Of a DNA stretch of 42,103 bases, positions 24,200 to 33,800 are shown in pieces (position 1 is the first letter of the stretch; each line of letters begins with the position of its first letter). The notes under the pieces are model-generated. The model did not search any database. It was not told the DNA's origin and worked only from the letters and a program-made list of their open reading frames with translations. Source of the stretch: Gemmatimonadaceae bacterium (GTDB lineage Bacteria; Gemmatimonadota; Gemmatimonadetes; Gemmatimonadales; Gemmatimonadaceae); assembly GCA_013361335.1 (NCBI GenBank), contig JABFYH010000186.1, forward strand, positions 1-42,103, written 5' to 3'. Both the position numbers and the translations under genes were made by a program.

Positions 24200-26041
24200 T
24201 CACTGCGGAGTGTGCCGCAGCACGAGATGCCCCGTCTCGGAGAGGCCCTTCGCGCCCAGCACCCCTTCCTTCGTGTTGAACTCGGCGCGCCACACGCCGG
24301 GCTCCTGCTGCTTCACCTTGACGACGAGCACCTGCGGCTGCTCCTGCGCCTCCGGCTGTCCCTCGTTCGACGAGCCGTTCGCCGCCACGATCTCGTCGCC
24401 GGCGGCCTGCCGGAACTGCGTGAAGAAGCGCATCCACTCGTGCATGTCCGCGTCGTGTGGCGGAGGAAATCCCTTCGCGAAGGTGAAGCGCACGATCTCC
24501 GTCGGCGGATCGATCCGGAGCGTCACCTCCACGCTGTCCGTCACGAGCGTCTTCTGCTGCTCGTCGCGGCCGGCGCAGCTCGTGCCCACGGTATCGCGGG
24601 CGACGTTCGCCCACTCGACGTGCAGCACCCTGACCGAGCCGTGGCGTGAGCCGCGCTTGGACAGCGACGCATCCGCGATGCTGAACGGGCTTCGCGCGTC
24701 GAGGAGCGCGCCACCGTTTCCGGCGAACATCGCGTCGAACACGTCCTTGAACGGCCGGCCGCTGATCTCCAGCGCCTGGTAGTTGAGCGCGGCGTCGGCT
24801 CCGCGGTCCTTGCCGTTGTACTGCGCCGTGGACGCCACCTGGAACCGGCTCGCGCCGCTCGGCAAGCGGCTCTCGACGTCCGACACCAGCTCCACCTCCC
24901 AGCGGTTGCAGCTCTCTTCGGCCTTGTCGATCACCTTCCAGAGGTCCGGCAAGGTGGTCGGTCCGCCGCCCAGCAGCTCGAACTCCCGGTAGATCGCGAT
25001 GACGCGCACGTAGGCGGCGAGGTCGTGCTGCTGTCGGCACTGATCCTCGGCGCGCTTGCCCATCGTCGCGGCCACGTTGGCCATGATCCGCGCCGCCGAC
25101 GCGCTCCCCTGCACCATCCGCGTCCGGAGATCGGGATCGGTGGTCTTCACCGCGGCCGACGTGCTCGCGATGTCGCCGCCCAGCATCGGGACATCGGTCT
25201 CATCCACGACGCTGAAGAGCTGGAGATTCCGCAGCCAGCCGAGGTAGAATCGCAAGGCGCACGCGGCCATCCGATCGTCCGTCTCGGCGATCTTCATCGT
25301 GGGCGCCACGATGCCGTCGTAGTACTCGATCATCGTCGAGCGAAAGGCTTCGCCGAGCGCGGCGGGGTCGTAGCTCCCGTCCTCGCCTGTCAGGATGGCC
25401 TTTCGCTCCTTGCCGATGACCTCGGCGAGCTTGGCCTCGAGCCGGGCTTCATGCGCCGACGCGTAGAGCAGGTGGATACGTCCCGGATCCGAGGGGGGCG
25501 CCTTGCCGAAGCCGTAGCCGCTGAAATGAAGGAGCTGGAGGTGCATCTCGAGCGAGTCGCCGCGCGCGGGATAGAGATGCGTGTCCCGGCCGTCGGCGAT
25601 CCACGCGAACGCCAGGCGCTCGTTCGCCGGCACGGGCTTCTCCACCTCGATCGTGAGCCGAACCGGCCGGTCGAAGCGCAGCCCTTCCGGCTCGAGCTGC
25701 ACCGTGCCCACCGCTCCACCCTGCTCGAGCGGCAACCCCTCCACGCGCTTGACGGGGATCATCGAGATCCGCTCGCGCGCGTGGAGAGCGCCCCTCGGGA
25801 TCTCGAGCGTGAAGAAGGTGCCGTCCTCGCCGGTGGCGGTGATCGTCGCGCCCGCGGAGTCCACCGTGCGCGTGACGCGGTTCGTCGTGTCGAGCGCGAG
25901 CGTCACTTTCACCGGGTCGTGCCGTTCGTCGAGCCACTTCACCCCGGTCTCCGCCACGGCGCTTCCACCAGTCCGCTCGTGGCAGCCGCTCGCCGCCGCG
26001 ACGCACAGCATCGTCGCGGCGACGGAGACGAGATGGCGCAT
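24200..26041 (-). CDS. Large lipoprotein with a ZU5-like N-terminal domain
   Basis: The 613-residue protein begins with a lipoprotein leader ending ASGC20. Residues from about 60 to 150 look like a ZU5-type beta domain: GATITATGEDGTFFTLEIPRGA, then GTVQLEPEGLRFDRPVRL and a closing LHFSGYGFG. The remaining part, about 430 residues, is mainly helical and unrecognised, with an acidic Gln/Glu-rich stretch (SSNEGQPEAQEQPQ) before a final beta segment. Its ATG shares one base with the stop of the OmpA-family gene (TGATG), so the two proteins are coupled and may work together at the outer membrane. Function unknown. Confidence 0.72.
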   Translation of the reverse strand: MRHLVSVAATMLCVAAASGCHERTGGSAVAETGVKWLDERHDPVKVTLALDTTNRVTRTVDSAGATITATGEDGTFFTLEIPRGALHARERISMIPVKRVEGLPLEQGGAVGTVQLEPEGLRFDRPVRLTIEVEKPVPANERLAFAWIADGRDTHLYPARGDSLEMHLQLLHFSGYGFGKAPPSDPGRIHLLYASAHEARLEAKLAEVIGKERKAILTGEDGSYDPAALGEAFRSTMIEYYDGIVAPTMKIAETDDRMAACALRFYLGWLRNLQLFSVVDETDVPMLGGDIASTSAAVKTTDPDLRTRMVQGSASAARIMANVAATMGKRAEDQCRQQHDLAAYVRVIAIYREFELLGGGPTTLPDLWKVIDKAEESCNRWEVELVSDVESRLPSGASRFQVASTAQYNGKDRGADAALNYQALEISGRPFKDVFDAMFAGNGGALLDARSPFSIADASLSKRGSRHGSVRVLHVEWANVARDTVGTSCAGRDEQQKTLVTDSVEVTLRIDPPTEIVRFTFAKGFPPPHDADMHEWMRFFTQFRQAAGDEIVAANGSSNEGQPEAQEQPQVLVVKVKQQEPGVWRAEFNTKEGVLGAKGLSETGHLVLRHTPQ

Positions 26042-27258
26042 CACCGCTTCACCAGCTCGACGCGGCGGTTCTGCTGGCGACCCTCGGCCGTGGAGTTCGA
26101 TGCGATCGGTTTCGTCGACCCCAGCCCCTTCGCGTCGAGGCGAGCGGCGTCGATCCCCTTGCTCACCAGATAGTCGCGCACCGCCACCGCCCGCTGCTCT
26201 GAGAGGGCGAGGTTGGCGCTCGCGCTGCCGACGCCGTCGGTGTGCCCCTCGATCGTCAGCGACAGGTCGCCGTGCTCCTGAAGCATCGTCACGATCTCCT
26301 TCAGCGTCGGCGTCGACTCCGGACGGATGACGTCCGAGCTCACGTCGAAGAGAATGCCGTGGGTCGCCACGCGGCCGGTGGAGGCGATGGCGTCGTAGAT
26401 CTTCTTGCCGCCGGCGGCGACGCGAATCGCTCCGACGTACGCCGGCGACTCGTCGCTCGCCGGCACGCGGACCCAGATCTTGTTGGCGCGGCCGAGGTCG
26501 GCGTTCGGCACGTTGGCCACGCGCTTGTCGCCCATGTACACCTTCACGTACTTGCCGTCCGCCATCACGCGAATCGGCACGAACTGGTCGGCGAACTTCT
26601 CCTGGCCGACGTCGGTCATCGACTCGTGGCCCATCGCGAGAATGCCGCCCTTCGTCCAATTGACCTGCACCACCGGGTTCTGCGCCGACGGCCGTTCCGT
26701 GAAGCGCACCGTCACCTCGCCCCAGGTATTGCGACGCGCGCCGTGATAGACGTCCATCTCGAGCGTGAACCGCGGCGGCAGCACGTCTGGGAGCGGGATG
26801 GCGATCTCGCCGGCGCCGGTCGAGCGCAGGTAGCGCGAGCCACGCCACTCGGCGATCTCCATGTTGCCCGACACCAGCTCGAGCCGCTGCGGGAAGTTGC
26901 CCACCTCGTCCTTCGTGTAGTCCTCGTAGAACAGCACCTTTTCGCCCGGCACGAAGTCGTAGTTGAGCCACGCGCCTTCGCCGGGCGTGGAGCGACCGCT
27001 TGCGGCGGCGTCGTTCTCGCCCTCGATCCGAACCTTCTTGCCGGCGGCGCGCGCCTTGTCGGCGCACGCGCGATCCCTCACCTGACAGGTGATGACCTCT
27101 TCCGCCTTGTCGACGCCTTTGTCCATCGCCTGATCAGTGCGCGTCTCCACACGCTCCTTCACCTTCTCCTTGAGGCGATCCTTCCAGCCCTGCGCGGGAG
27201 ATGCCGTAGGGGCGGCGATGAGCAGCGCGGCGGCGGCGAAGCAGAGACACGTCTTCAT
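26041..27258 (-). CDS. OmpA-family outer-membrane/peptidoglycan-associated protein
   Basis: The 405-residue protein has a signal peptide (CFAAAALLIAAPTASPAQ), then a charged helical region with two Cys (about 25-75). A jelly-roll/LamG-like middle domain follows (FEDY-type start at LFYEDYTKDEVGNFPQRLELVSG, about 108-280). The OmpA C-terminal peptidoglycan-binding domain (about 295-405) shows ILFDVSSDVIRPESTPTLKEI, IEGHTDGVGSASANLALSEQRA and NRRVELVK. There is no N-terminal 8-strand barrel, so anchoring probably involves partners. AGGAG lies 7 nt before the ATG. It heads a cluster with a lipoprotein and a small secreted protein, a layout that suggests an envelope complex. Confidence 0.85.
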   Translation of the reverse strand: MKTCLCFAAAALLIAAPTASPAQGWKDRLKEKVKERVETRTDQAMDKGVDKAEEVITCQVRDRACADKARAAGKKVRIEGENDAAASGRSTPGEGAWLNYDFVPGEKVLFYEDYTKDEVGNFPQRLELVSGNMEIAEWRGSRYLRSTGAGEIAIPLPDVLPPRFTLEMDVYHGARRNTWGEVTVRFTERPSAQNPVVQVNWTKGGILAMGHESMTDVGQEKFADQFVPIRVMADGKYVKVYMGDKRVANVPNADLGRANKIWVRVPASDESPAYVGAIRVAAGGKKIYDAIASTGRVATHGILFDVSSDVIRPESTPTLKEIVTMLQEHGDLSLTIEGHTDGVGSASANLALSEQRAVAVRDYLVSKGIDAARLDAKGLGSTKPIASNSTAEGRQQNRRVELVKR

Positions 27259-27265
27259 GGTAATG

Positions 27266-27270
27266 CTCCT
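27266..27270 (-). promoter_or_regulatory. Shine-Dalgarno AGGAG of the OmpA-family gene
   Basis: Read on the minus strand, AGGAG ends 7 nt before the ATG at 27258. The nine bases GATCAGGAG recur exactly in front of the small secreted protein gene (24173-24165), so the two ribosome binding sites of this cluster share an extended sequence. Confidence 0.5.
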
Positions 27271-27315
27271 GATCTGGGGAAAGCGTTGCGTGGATGAGGT
27301 GCGGCTGCCTGCGCG

Positions 27316-27834
27316 CTATCGCGGCGCGAGGATGCACCAGGTGCATCGGCCGGCGAAGATCTCGTGGACTCCGGTGCCGGGGTTCCGGCGCATCCTGGCC
27401 TCCAGCGCGGCGGCCAGATCGGCCAGAGGCAGTAGAGCCACGCCGTCCACGACGCGCACGCGCTCGGAGATGACCACCGGGCGCGCGACGCGCAGAAGGC
27501 AGTCGCTGCATCCGCCGACGCCGACGGCGTAGAGGCGTCGCCCCTCCTGCCGCAGGCGCGGCACCTCGGCCGGACGGGCGCCGTCCACGGCCCGAAGCAG
27601 CGCGTCGACGGGCACGAGCACCTCGTCGCCCTCGGCGACCACGACGTCGGCGAGGAGGCGGCCATTCATCTCGATGCGGGCGTGGTCGGCGGCGGGACGC
27701 CGGGCGGGCCGCTGAGGACCGGCGGGTGGGGCGCCGGTTCCGAGCAGCGCCGCCGCGACGAGCAGCGCGCGTCGTGCGGCCGAGCTGGGTGAGCTGAGCA
27801 CGGGGAGTAGGGAGAGAGATCGCCGGCACGACAC
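27316..27834 (-). CDS. Small exported protein with two Cys pairs, unknown function
   Basis: The product of about 172 residues has a hydrophobic leader (ARRALLVAAALLGTGAPPAG). The mature part contains a Cu-amine-oxidase-N-like or stalk-like beta pattern (IEMNGRLLADVVVAEGDEVLVPVDALLRAVD and VDGVALLPLADLAAALEARM). It also has CSDC and CTWC, two CxxC pairs that could form disulfides or bind metal. The GTG at 27834, with GAGG 4 nt upstream, is preferred. ATG codons at 27861 and 27879 are in frame, but the latter lies inside the 11-bp repeats in front of the divergent SARP gene. It lies 57 bp upstream of the OmpA-family gene on the same strand. No named family recognised. Confidence 0.62.
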   Translation of the reverse strand: MSCRRSLSLLPVLSSPSSAARRALLVAAALLGTGAPPAGPQRPARRPAADHARIEMNGRLLADVVVAEGDEVLVPVDALLRAVDGARPAEVPRLRQEGRRLYAVGVGGCSDCLLRVARPVVISERVRVVDGVALLPLADLAAALEARMRRNPGTGVHEIFAGRCTWCILAPR

Positions 27835-27867
27835 CTTGCCTCGTGTCGGGGCGCGGGCCATTCTAGG

Positions 27868-27900
27868 CGCCCCGATCACGCCCCGATCACGCCGCGATCA
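27868..27900 (+). promoter_or_regulatory. Three tandem 11-bp direct repeats, candidate SARP operator
   Basis: The unit CGCCCCGATCA occurs at 27868-27878 and 27879-27889. A third copy with one change (CGCCGCGATCA) is at 27890-27900, one base before the ATG of the SARP-type gene. A 7-bp core (CGATCAC) repeats with 4-bp spacing, so the period is 11 bp, one helical turn. That is the geometry of known SARP binding sites in Streptomyces. The repeats lie between divergent genes and could control the regulator and the envelope cluster. No Shine-Dalgarno is left in front of the gene. Confidence 0.55.
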
Positions 27901-27901
27901 C

Positions 27902-30787
27902 ATGGCCCCCGAAATCCGGTTTCACACGCTCGGTGGCTTGCAGCTCGAGGGCTCGAGCGGCCCGTTGCGTGGCGCCGCGGCCCAACGGCGCTCGCTCGCG
28001 CTGCTGGCCGTCATCGCCGGCGCGCGGGATCGCGGCATCAGCCGCGACACGCTTGCCGCGATGCTCTGGCCGGAGAGCGACGACGAGCACGCACGCCGCG
28101 CGCTCGCGCAAACGCTCTATCGGGTGCGGCAGGAGCTCGGCGCCGAGGTCGTCAGCGGCGGCGATCGGCTGCGGCTCGATCCGGCGCACCTCGCCGTGGA
28201 CCTGGTCGAGCTCGACGACGCGGCGGCGCGCGGGGATGCCGACCGCGCGGCGGCGCTGTACCGCGGTCCCTTCCTCGAGGGGTTCGCGCTGCCGGGTGTG
28301 CCGGAGCTGTCGCGATGGATAGACGAGGAGCGCGGCCGCGTCGCCGCTCGCTACGCGGACGTCCTGCGGCGCGCGGCGGCCGCCGCCACGGCCAGTGGCG
28401 ACCTGACCGCGGCCGTTCGGTGGTGGCGGGCGCTGCTGGCGGTGGATCCGCTCGACGCCCGCGTCGTCGTGGAGCTCATGCGCACGCTGGCCGCCGCCGG
28501 CAACGCGAGCGGGGCGCGCCAGGCGGCACGTATCCACGAGACACTACTTCGCCAGGAGCTGGAGGCGCCGCCGGATCCCATTGTCGCGGCCGCCCTGGCG
28601 CGGCTCGACGATGCGCCGCCGCCGGTCGCGGTCGCGGTGCCGCCGGCGGCATCACCGACCGAGCTGCCGCGCACACCGGCACCGCCACTCGTCGCCAGTG
28701 CGCCCGCAGCTGCGTCAGCGCCACGCGTGCGGCGGCGCCGTCTCGTGCGACAGATGGCCGTTGCGGTCGGGATCGTGGCCACCGCGGTCCTTGCTGCGGC
28801 GCAACTCTGGTCACGCCATCGAGAGCTGGAGCCGTTGCGCGTCGCCGTCGGTGAGATCGCCGACCTCACCGGCAGCGACAGCTCGCGCGCCGCGCGCGCC
28901 CTGCCGGAGCTCCTCACCACAGGGCTGGGGCGCTACCGCCCGCTCGAGGTCGTGAGCCGCGACCGCCTCTACGACGTGGCCGCGCAGCTCGGCGCCTTGT
29001 CGGGGGCGGGCGGGCTCACGCATGCGGCACGACAGACCGGCGCCGGTTTGCTGGTGGACGGCGCGCTCTATCGGCGCCCCGACAGCACCTTCCGGCTCGA
29101 CCTCCGCCTGCTCGACCTCGAGCGTGGGACCGTGCGCGCGTCGTATCAGCTCGAGGGGGCCGATGCGTTCGCCCTCGCCGAGCGAGCGACGGCGCGCGTG
29201 GCGGCGGACGTCGGCGCGTCGCGCCCGGTCAACGCGTCCGACGGGTTGGAGACGACGCGCTCCCTCACGGCGCTCCACCTCTACGAGCAGGGCCTGCGCG
29301 TCTTCTATACCGGCGACGGCCCGAGCGCCGAGCGCCTGTTCGCCGCGGCCCTCGCCGAGGACAGCACCTTCGCCATGGCCGCGTACTTCGCGTTTCGGAG
29401 CGCGCACGACATCCGCGAGCGCGCCCACGCCTATCTGGCATTGGCGATGCGGCACGCGGCGCGGACCACGGAGCGCGAACGCCTCGTCATCCGCGCGACG
29501 AGCGCTGCCGAGTTCTACGACCCGGCGCGCGTCGCGCTCGCGGAGACGCTCGCGGCGCGCTTCCCGGGTGAACCGATCGCGCACGTCTTGCTCGGCGAGG
29601 CCCTGGTGGAGACGAGCGGAGACTTTGCCGGAGCGCGAGTCGCCTTCCGGCAGGCGTTCACCATGGATTCGCTCGGGTTGCGCGACGGCGTGGTCCGCTG
29701 CTCCGCGTGCGACGCGATGCATGGGCTGGTGAGCGCGTACATGCACGCCGACTCCCTGGCCGGCGCGGAGCGTGAAGCGGAACAGTGGACGATCCGGCAG
29801 CCGCAGTCCGCCGCGGCCTGGCTCACCCTGGCGAGCGTGGCCGCCATGCGCGGCGACTCGACGCGCGCCGCCGCCGCGTTCCGCATGCGGCGGTCCATCC
29901 TGCCGTATGCGCCCGAAGCCCTGCTGTTCGGCGTTTCCCTCGCGCTGCGCACGGGGGACTTCGCGCGGGCGGAGCACCTGCTGGACAACGTCATCCAGAC
30001 GGGCACGCCGGCGGAGGGGCTCGAGGCCCGCTGGTGGCTGATCAATGTGCGGCGCTACGAGGGGCGGCTGGCCGAGGCATTGGCGCTGGCGCAGCGGCTC
30101 GTGGCGGAGAATCCCGCGGACGCAACAGCGCGACTTCTTCTTGCGCAGGTGCTGTACGAGGCAGCGCGCCCGCGCGACGCGCTCGCCGAGTTCGATTCGG
30201 CCGCCACGCTCCAGCTGCACGAGTCGGATGGCGTCCCCTCAGTCACGGCACGACGCCGGAGCTGGGCGATGACGCATCGCGTCACCGTGCTCGCCGCGCT
30301 CGGTGACACCGCGGGCATCGCGTCGCTCGTCGAGCCGCTTCGCGTCACTGGGGCGAGGAGCGGGTATGCGCGGGATCACGTGATGTATCACTACGCGCGT
30401 GGATTGCTGCTGGCGGCACGCGGGAGCCAGGGCGCGGCGGACGAGCTGCGCAGCGCCATCTTTTCGCCGAACCTCGGCTACACCCGCGTGAACGTGACCC
30501 TCGCCTCCCTCTATTTGGCGCGGGGACAGCCCGAGGAGGCCGTTCCTCTGCTGCGCGCGGCCCTTCAGGGCTCGCTGGAGGCGTCGAACCTGTACGTGAC
30601 GCACACGGAGGTGCACGCGCTGCTCGCACGCGCCTTCTCGCTGATGCGATCGCCGGACAGTGCCGCGGTTCACCGCGCGTACGTGACGCGCGCGCTCGTC
30701 GGCGCGGATGCCGCAGGTCGAGCGCGCTTCGCGGCACTTCCACGGCTGGCGTATGCGCTGGAGGGGTCGGGCGGCCGGGTGCGCTGA
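27902..30787 (+). CDS. Membrane-anchored SARP/BTAD transcriptional regulator with periplasmic FlgO-like and TPR region
   Basis: The 961-residue protein starts with a winged-helix DNA-binding domain (1-95; IRFHTLGGLQLEG, RGISRDTLAAMLWPESD, ALAQTLYRVRQELG). A BTAD helical domain follows (about 98-235), the classic SARP arrangement. A Pro/Ala linker leads to RRRRLVRQ and one membrane segment (about 284-303), so the N-terminus should be cytoplasmic and the last 650 residues periplasmic. That part begins with a FlgO/TolB-N-like alpha/beta domain (LRVAVGEIADLTG to about 450) and continues as TPR-type helices. The layout resembles one-component ToxR-like regulators. The ATG directly follows three 11-bp repeats. 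The glucan synthase gene begins 38 bp downstream on the same strand. Confidence 0.82.
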   Translation: MAPEIRFHTLGGLQLEGSSGPLRGAAAQRRSLALLAVIAGARDRGISRDTLAAMLWPESDDEHARRALAQTLYRVRQELGAEVVSGGDRLRLDPAHLAVDLVELDDAAARGDADRAAALYRGPFLEGFALPGVPELSRWIDEERGRVAARYADVLRRAAAAATASGDLTAAVRWWRALLAVDPLDARVVVELMRTLAAAGNASGARQAARIHETLLRQELEAPPDPIVAAALARLDDAPPPVAVAVPPAASPTELPRTPAPPLVASAPAAASAPRVRRRRLVRQMAVAVGIVATAVLAAAQLWSRHRELEPLRVAVGEIADLTGSDSSRAARALPELLTTGLGRYRPLEVVSRDRLYDVAAQLGALSGAGGLTHAARQTGAGLLVDGALYRRPDSTFRLDLRLLDLERGTVRASYQLEGADAFALAERATARVAADVGASRPVNASDGLETTRSLTALHLYEQGLRVFYTGDGPSAERLFAAALAEDSTFAMAAYFAFRSAHDIRERAHAYLALAMRHAARTTERERLVIRATSAAEFYDPARVALAETLAARFPGEPIAHVLLGEALVETSGDFAGARVAFRQAFTMDSLGLRDGVVRCSACDAMHGLVSAYMHADSLAGAEREAEQWTIRQPQSAAAWLTLASVAAMRGDSTRAAAAFRMRRSILPYAPEALLFGVSLALRTGDFARAEHLLDNVIQTGTPAEGLEARWWLINVRRYEGRLAEALALAQRLVAENPADATARLLLAQVLYEAARPRDALAEFDSAATLQLHESDGVPSVTARRRSWAMTHRVTVLAALGDTAGIASLVEPLRVTGARSGYARDHVMYHYARGLLLAARGSQGAADELRSAIFSPNLGYTRVNVTLASLYLARGQPEEAVPLLRAALQGSLEASNLYVTHTEVHALLARAFSLMRSPDSAAVHRAYVTRALVGADAAGRARFAALPRLAYALEGSGGRVR

Positions 30788-30812
30788 GCCGCCCATCGGT
30801 CTGGTGTCGTAC

Positions 30813-30820
30813 TATACATT
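30813..30820 (+). promoter_or_regulatory. AT-rich -10-like element before the glucan synthase
   Basis: TATACATT lies in the 38-bp gap after the SARP gene and ends 5 nt before the GTG start. It is a rare AT-rich patch in this region. If used as a -10 box, the transcript would begin at or near the start codon (leaderless). No -35 box or Shine-Dalgarno is evident. Confidence 0.3.
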
Positions 30821-30825
30821 AGATC

Positions 30826-33800
30826 GTGAACACGACATCGTACCGCCTCCGGTTCCCCTGGCAGCCCGCGCCGGTCGAGGAACCGACCGAGCCCATCCTT
30901 GGCGAGCTGTTCGGCACCGACCGGCTCGCGCAGCATGCGCGGCAGCTCGCCCGCCGCCAGCGTACCGCACCGCCTGAGCTCTCGCATCGCACCTGGCGTC
31001 GCCGCAAAGGCTCGCTCCTCGCGCGCCTCGACGCCACGGAGCAGGTGCTCCAGCGCATCCACGCGAACCTCGCCCACATCACCAGCGAGGGGATCGGCGT
31101 CAGCCCCGCCGGCGACTGGCTGCTCGACAACTACCACGTCGTCACCGCGCAGATCGCCGAGATCCGCACCACGCTGCCGGCCGACTACTACGCCGAGCTG
31201 CCGAAGCTCGCCGAGTCGAGCACCTTCGCCGGCTATCCGCGCATCTACGAGATCGCGATCGAGCTGATCGCCCACACCGACGGCCGGCTCGCCGAGTCGA
31301 CGCTCGAGCTGATGGTGCGCGAGTATCAGCGGGTCACCCCGCTCTCCATGGGCGAGCTGTGGGCCGTGCCGGCGATGCTGCGCATGGGATTCCTGGAGAA
31401 CATCCGGCACATGGCCCAGCGCGCTGGCCGCGACGCCGCCGACACCGTCGAAGCCGACGCGTGGGTGTCGCGCCTGCTCGCCGCCGACGAAGAGCCGCCC
31501 CCCGCGCTCGCGCGCGCCCTGGCGGAGTTCGTCGACCAGTCGCGCGAGCTCACGCCGACCTTCCTGACGCGCTTCCTGCAGCAGATGCGCAGCCGCCGCG
31601 CCGACTTCACCCCGCTCCTCTGGCTGGAGCAGTGGATCGGCGAGGACGTGATGAGCGTCGAGGAGGCGGTGCAGCGCTCGACCCAGCGCCTCGCGCTCTC
31701 GTCGCTCGTCATGGCGAACAGCATCGCCAGCCTGCGCGCGATCGGGAACATCGACTGGCGCGACTTCGTCGAGGACACGAGCCTCGCCGAGGCGATCCTC
31801 CGCCGCGATCCGGCGGGCGTCTACGCCACGATGACCTTCGGCACGCGCGACCGCTACCGCCACGTCGTGGAGCGGCTCGCCAAGCGCAGCCACCTCTCGG
31901 AGCTCGAGGCGGCCACCGCCGCGATCAACGCCGCCGCGGCCGCCGCCGGCCGCGCTGGTCCCGCCGCGCTGGAGGCGCACGTCGGCTACCACCTCGTCGA
32001 CGCCGGGCTCCCTGCCCTGGAAGCCACGGTCGGCTACCGCAAACCGATCGCCGAACGCCTGCGGCACATCGCGTACGCCGCGCCGAGCGCCACGTATCTG
32101 AGCGCCGTCTCGCTGCTCACGGCGGGCGCGCTCAGCATCCTGCTGCGACCGCTCCACGGCGCGGACGGCTTCGGGCTGCTGCTCGCGCTGGGGCTCGCGC
32201 TCGTGCCGGCGGCCGACATCGCCGTCGCGATCGTCAACCAGCTCGTCACCCTCCTCTTCCCACCGAGCCGCCTGCCGCGCCTCGACTTCACGCGCCAGGT
32301 GCCGGCGACGCATCGCACCGCGGTCGTCGTGCCGATCCTGCTCGGCAGCGTCGATGCCGTGCGCGAAGCGCTCGAGCATCTCGAGGCGCAGTATCTCGCG
32401 AACGCCGATCCGGAGATCCGGTTCGCCCTGCTCGGCGACTTCCTCGACGCCGATCAGCAGACGATGCCCGGCGACGCCGAGATCGTCGCGGCGGGAATCG
32501 AGGGCGTGCAGGCGCTCAACGCCTCGTACGGCGAGAGCGACGCGGCGACGGCGCCCTTCTACTTCTTCATGCGCCCACGCCGGCTCAACGCGGTCGACCA
32601 CCGCTGGATGGGCTGGGAGCGCAAGCGCGGCAAGCTCGCCGACTTCAACGCCTGGGTGCTCGGCGGCGGCGGCGAGGCCTTCTCGGTCACGGAGGGCGAG
32701 CTCGGCTGGCTGCACACCGTTCGCTTCGTCATCACTCTCGACTCCGACACCGTGCTGCCGCGCGACGCGGCCGTTACGCTGATCGGGACGATGGCGCATC
32801 CCCTCAACCGCGCGCGGTTCGACGAGACCGCCGGCCGGGTGACGCGCGGCTACGGCATCATGCAGCCGCGCGTGAGCGTGTCGCTCGCCAGCGCGAACTG
32901 CTCGCGCTACGCGGCGATCTTCGCCGGCCATCCGGGGGTGGACCCGTACACGACCGCGGTGTCCGACGTCTATCAGGACCTGTTCGCCGAAGGCACCTAC
33001 ACCGGCAAGGGGATCTACGACGTCGCGGCGTTCGAGGAGGCCACGGCGGGTCGCTTCCCCGAGAACTCGCTGCTCAGCCACGATCTGATCGAGGGCTCGT
33101 TCGCGCGCGCCGCGCTGGTCACGGACGTCGAGGTGTTCGACGACTACCCGACGCGCTATCTCACCGCGACGCGCCGGATGCACCGCTGGATCCGCGGCGA
33201 CTGGCAGCTCCTGCCCTGGCTGGTGTCGGAGATTCCCGGCCCGCGCGGCCGCGGCGTGAATCCGCTCGCGCCGGTGTCGCGCTGGAAGATGCTCGACAAC
33301 ATGCGCCGCAGCGTGACGCCGGTGCTCACGCTGGCGTGGCTCGTCGCGGGGTGGACGGTGCTGCCCCACGCCGGGCTGGGATGGGCGGGTGCCGTCCTCG
33401 CGGCCTTCGTCTTCCCCTGGCTCGCGCCCTTCGCCGTCGCCGCGCTGCGTCCCCCGGCCGACGAGTCGTGGCGGCCGTACTACGCGGCCCTCCGGCAGGA
33501 TCTCTCCAGCAGCGTGCAGCAGTTCGCCGTGGCGCTGGTGATGCTGCCGCATCAGGCGATCGTCGCCGCCGACGCGATCGGGCGCACGGTGTACCGCGTC
33601 GCCGTCTCGCACCGGAACATGCTGGAGTGGCAGACGGCCTCGCAGGCGGAGCAGGCGACGGCCGGGGGGCGGGCGCCGGTGTGGCGGCGGATGGCCTCCG
33701 CCGTGGGGCTCGGCATCGCCGCGCTGCTGCTCATGTGGCGGCATGCCCTGTCGCACGCCACCTCCCCCGTGGGGTGGACGCTGCTCGGCGTGCTCACCGT

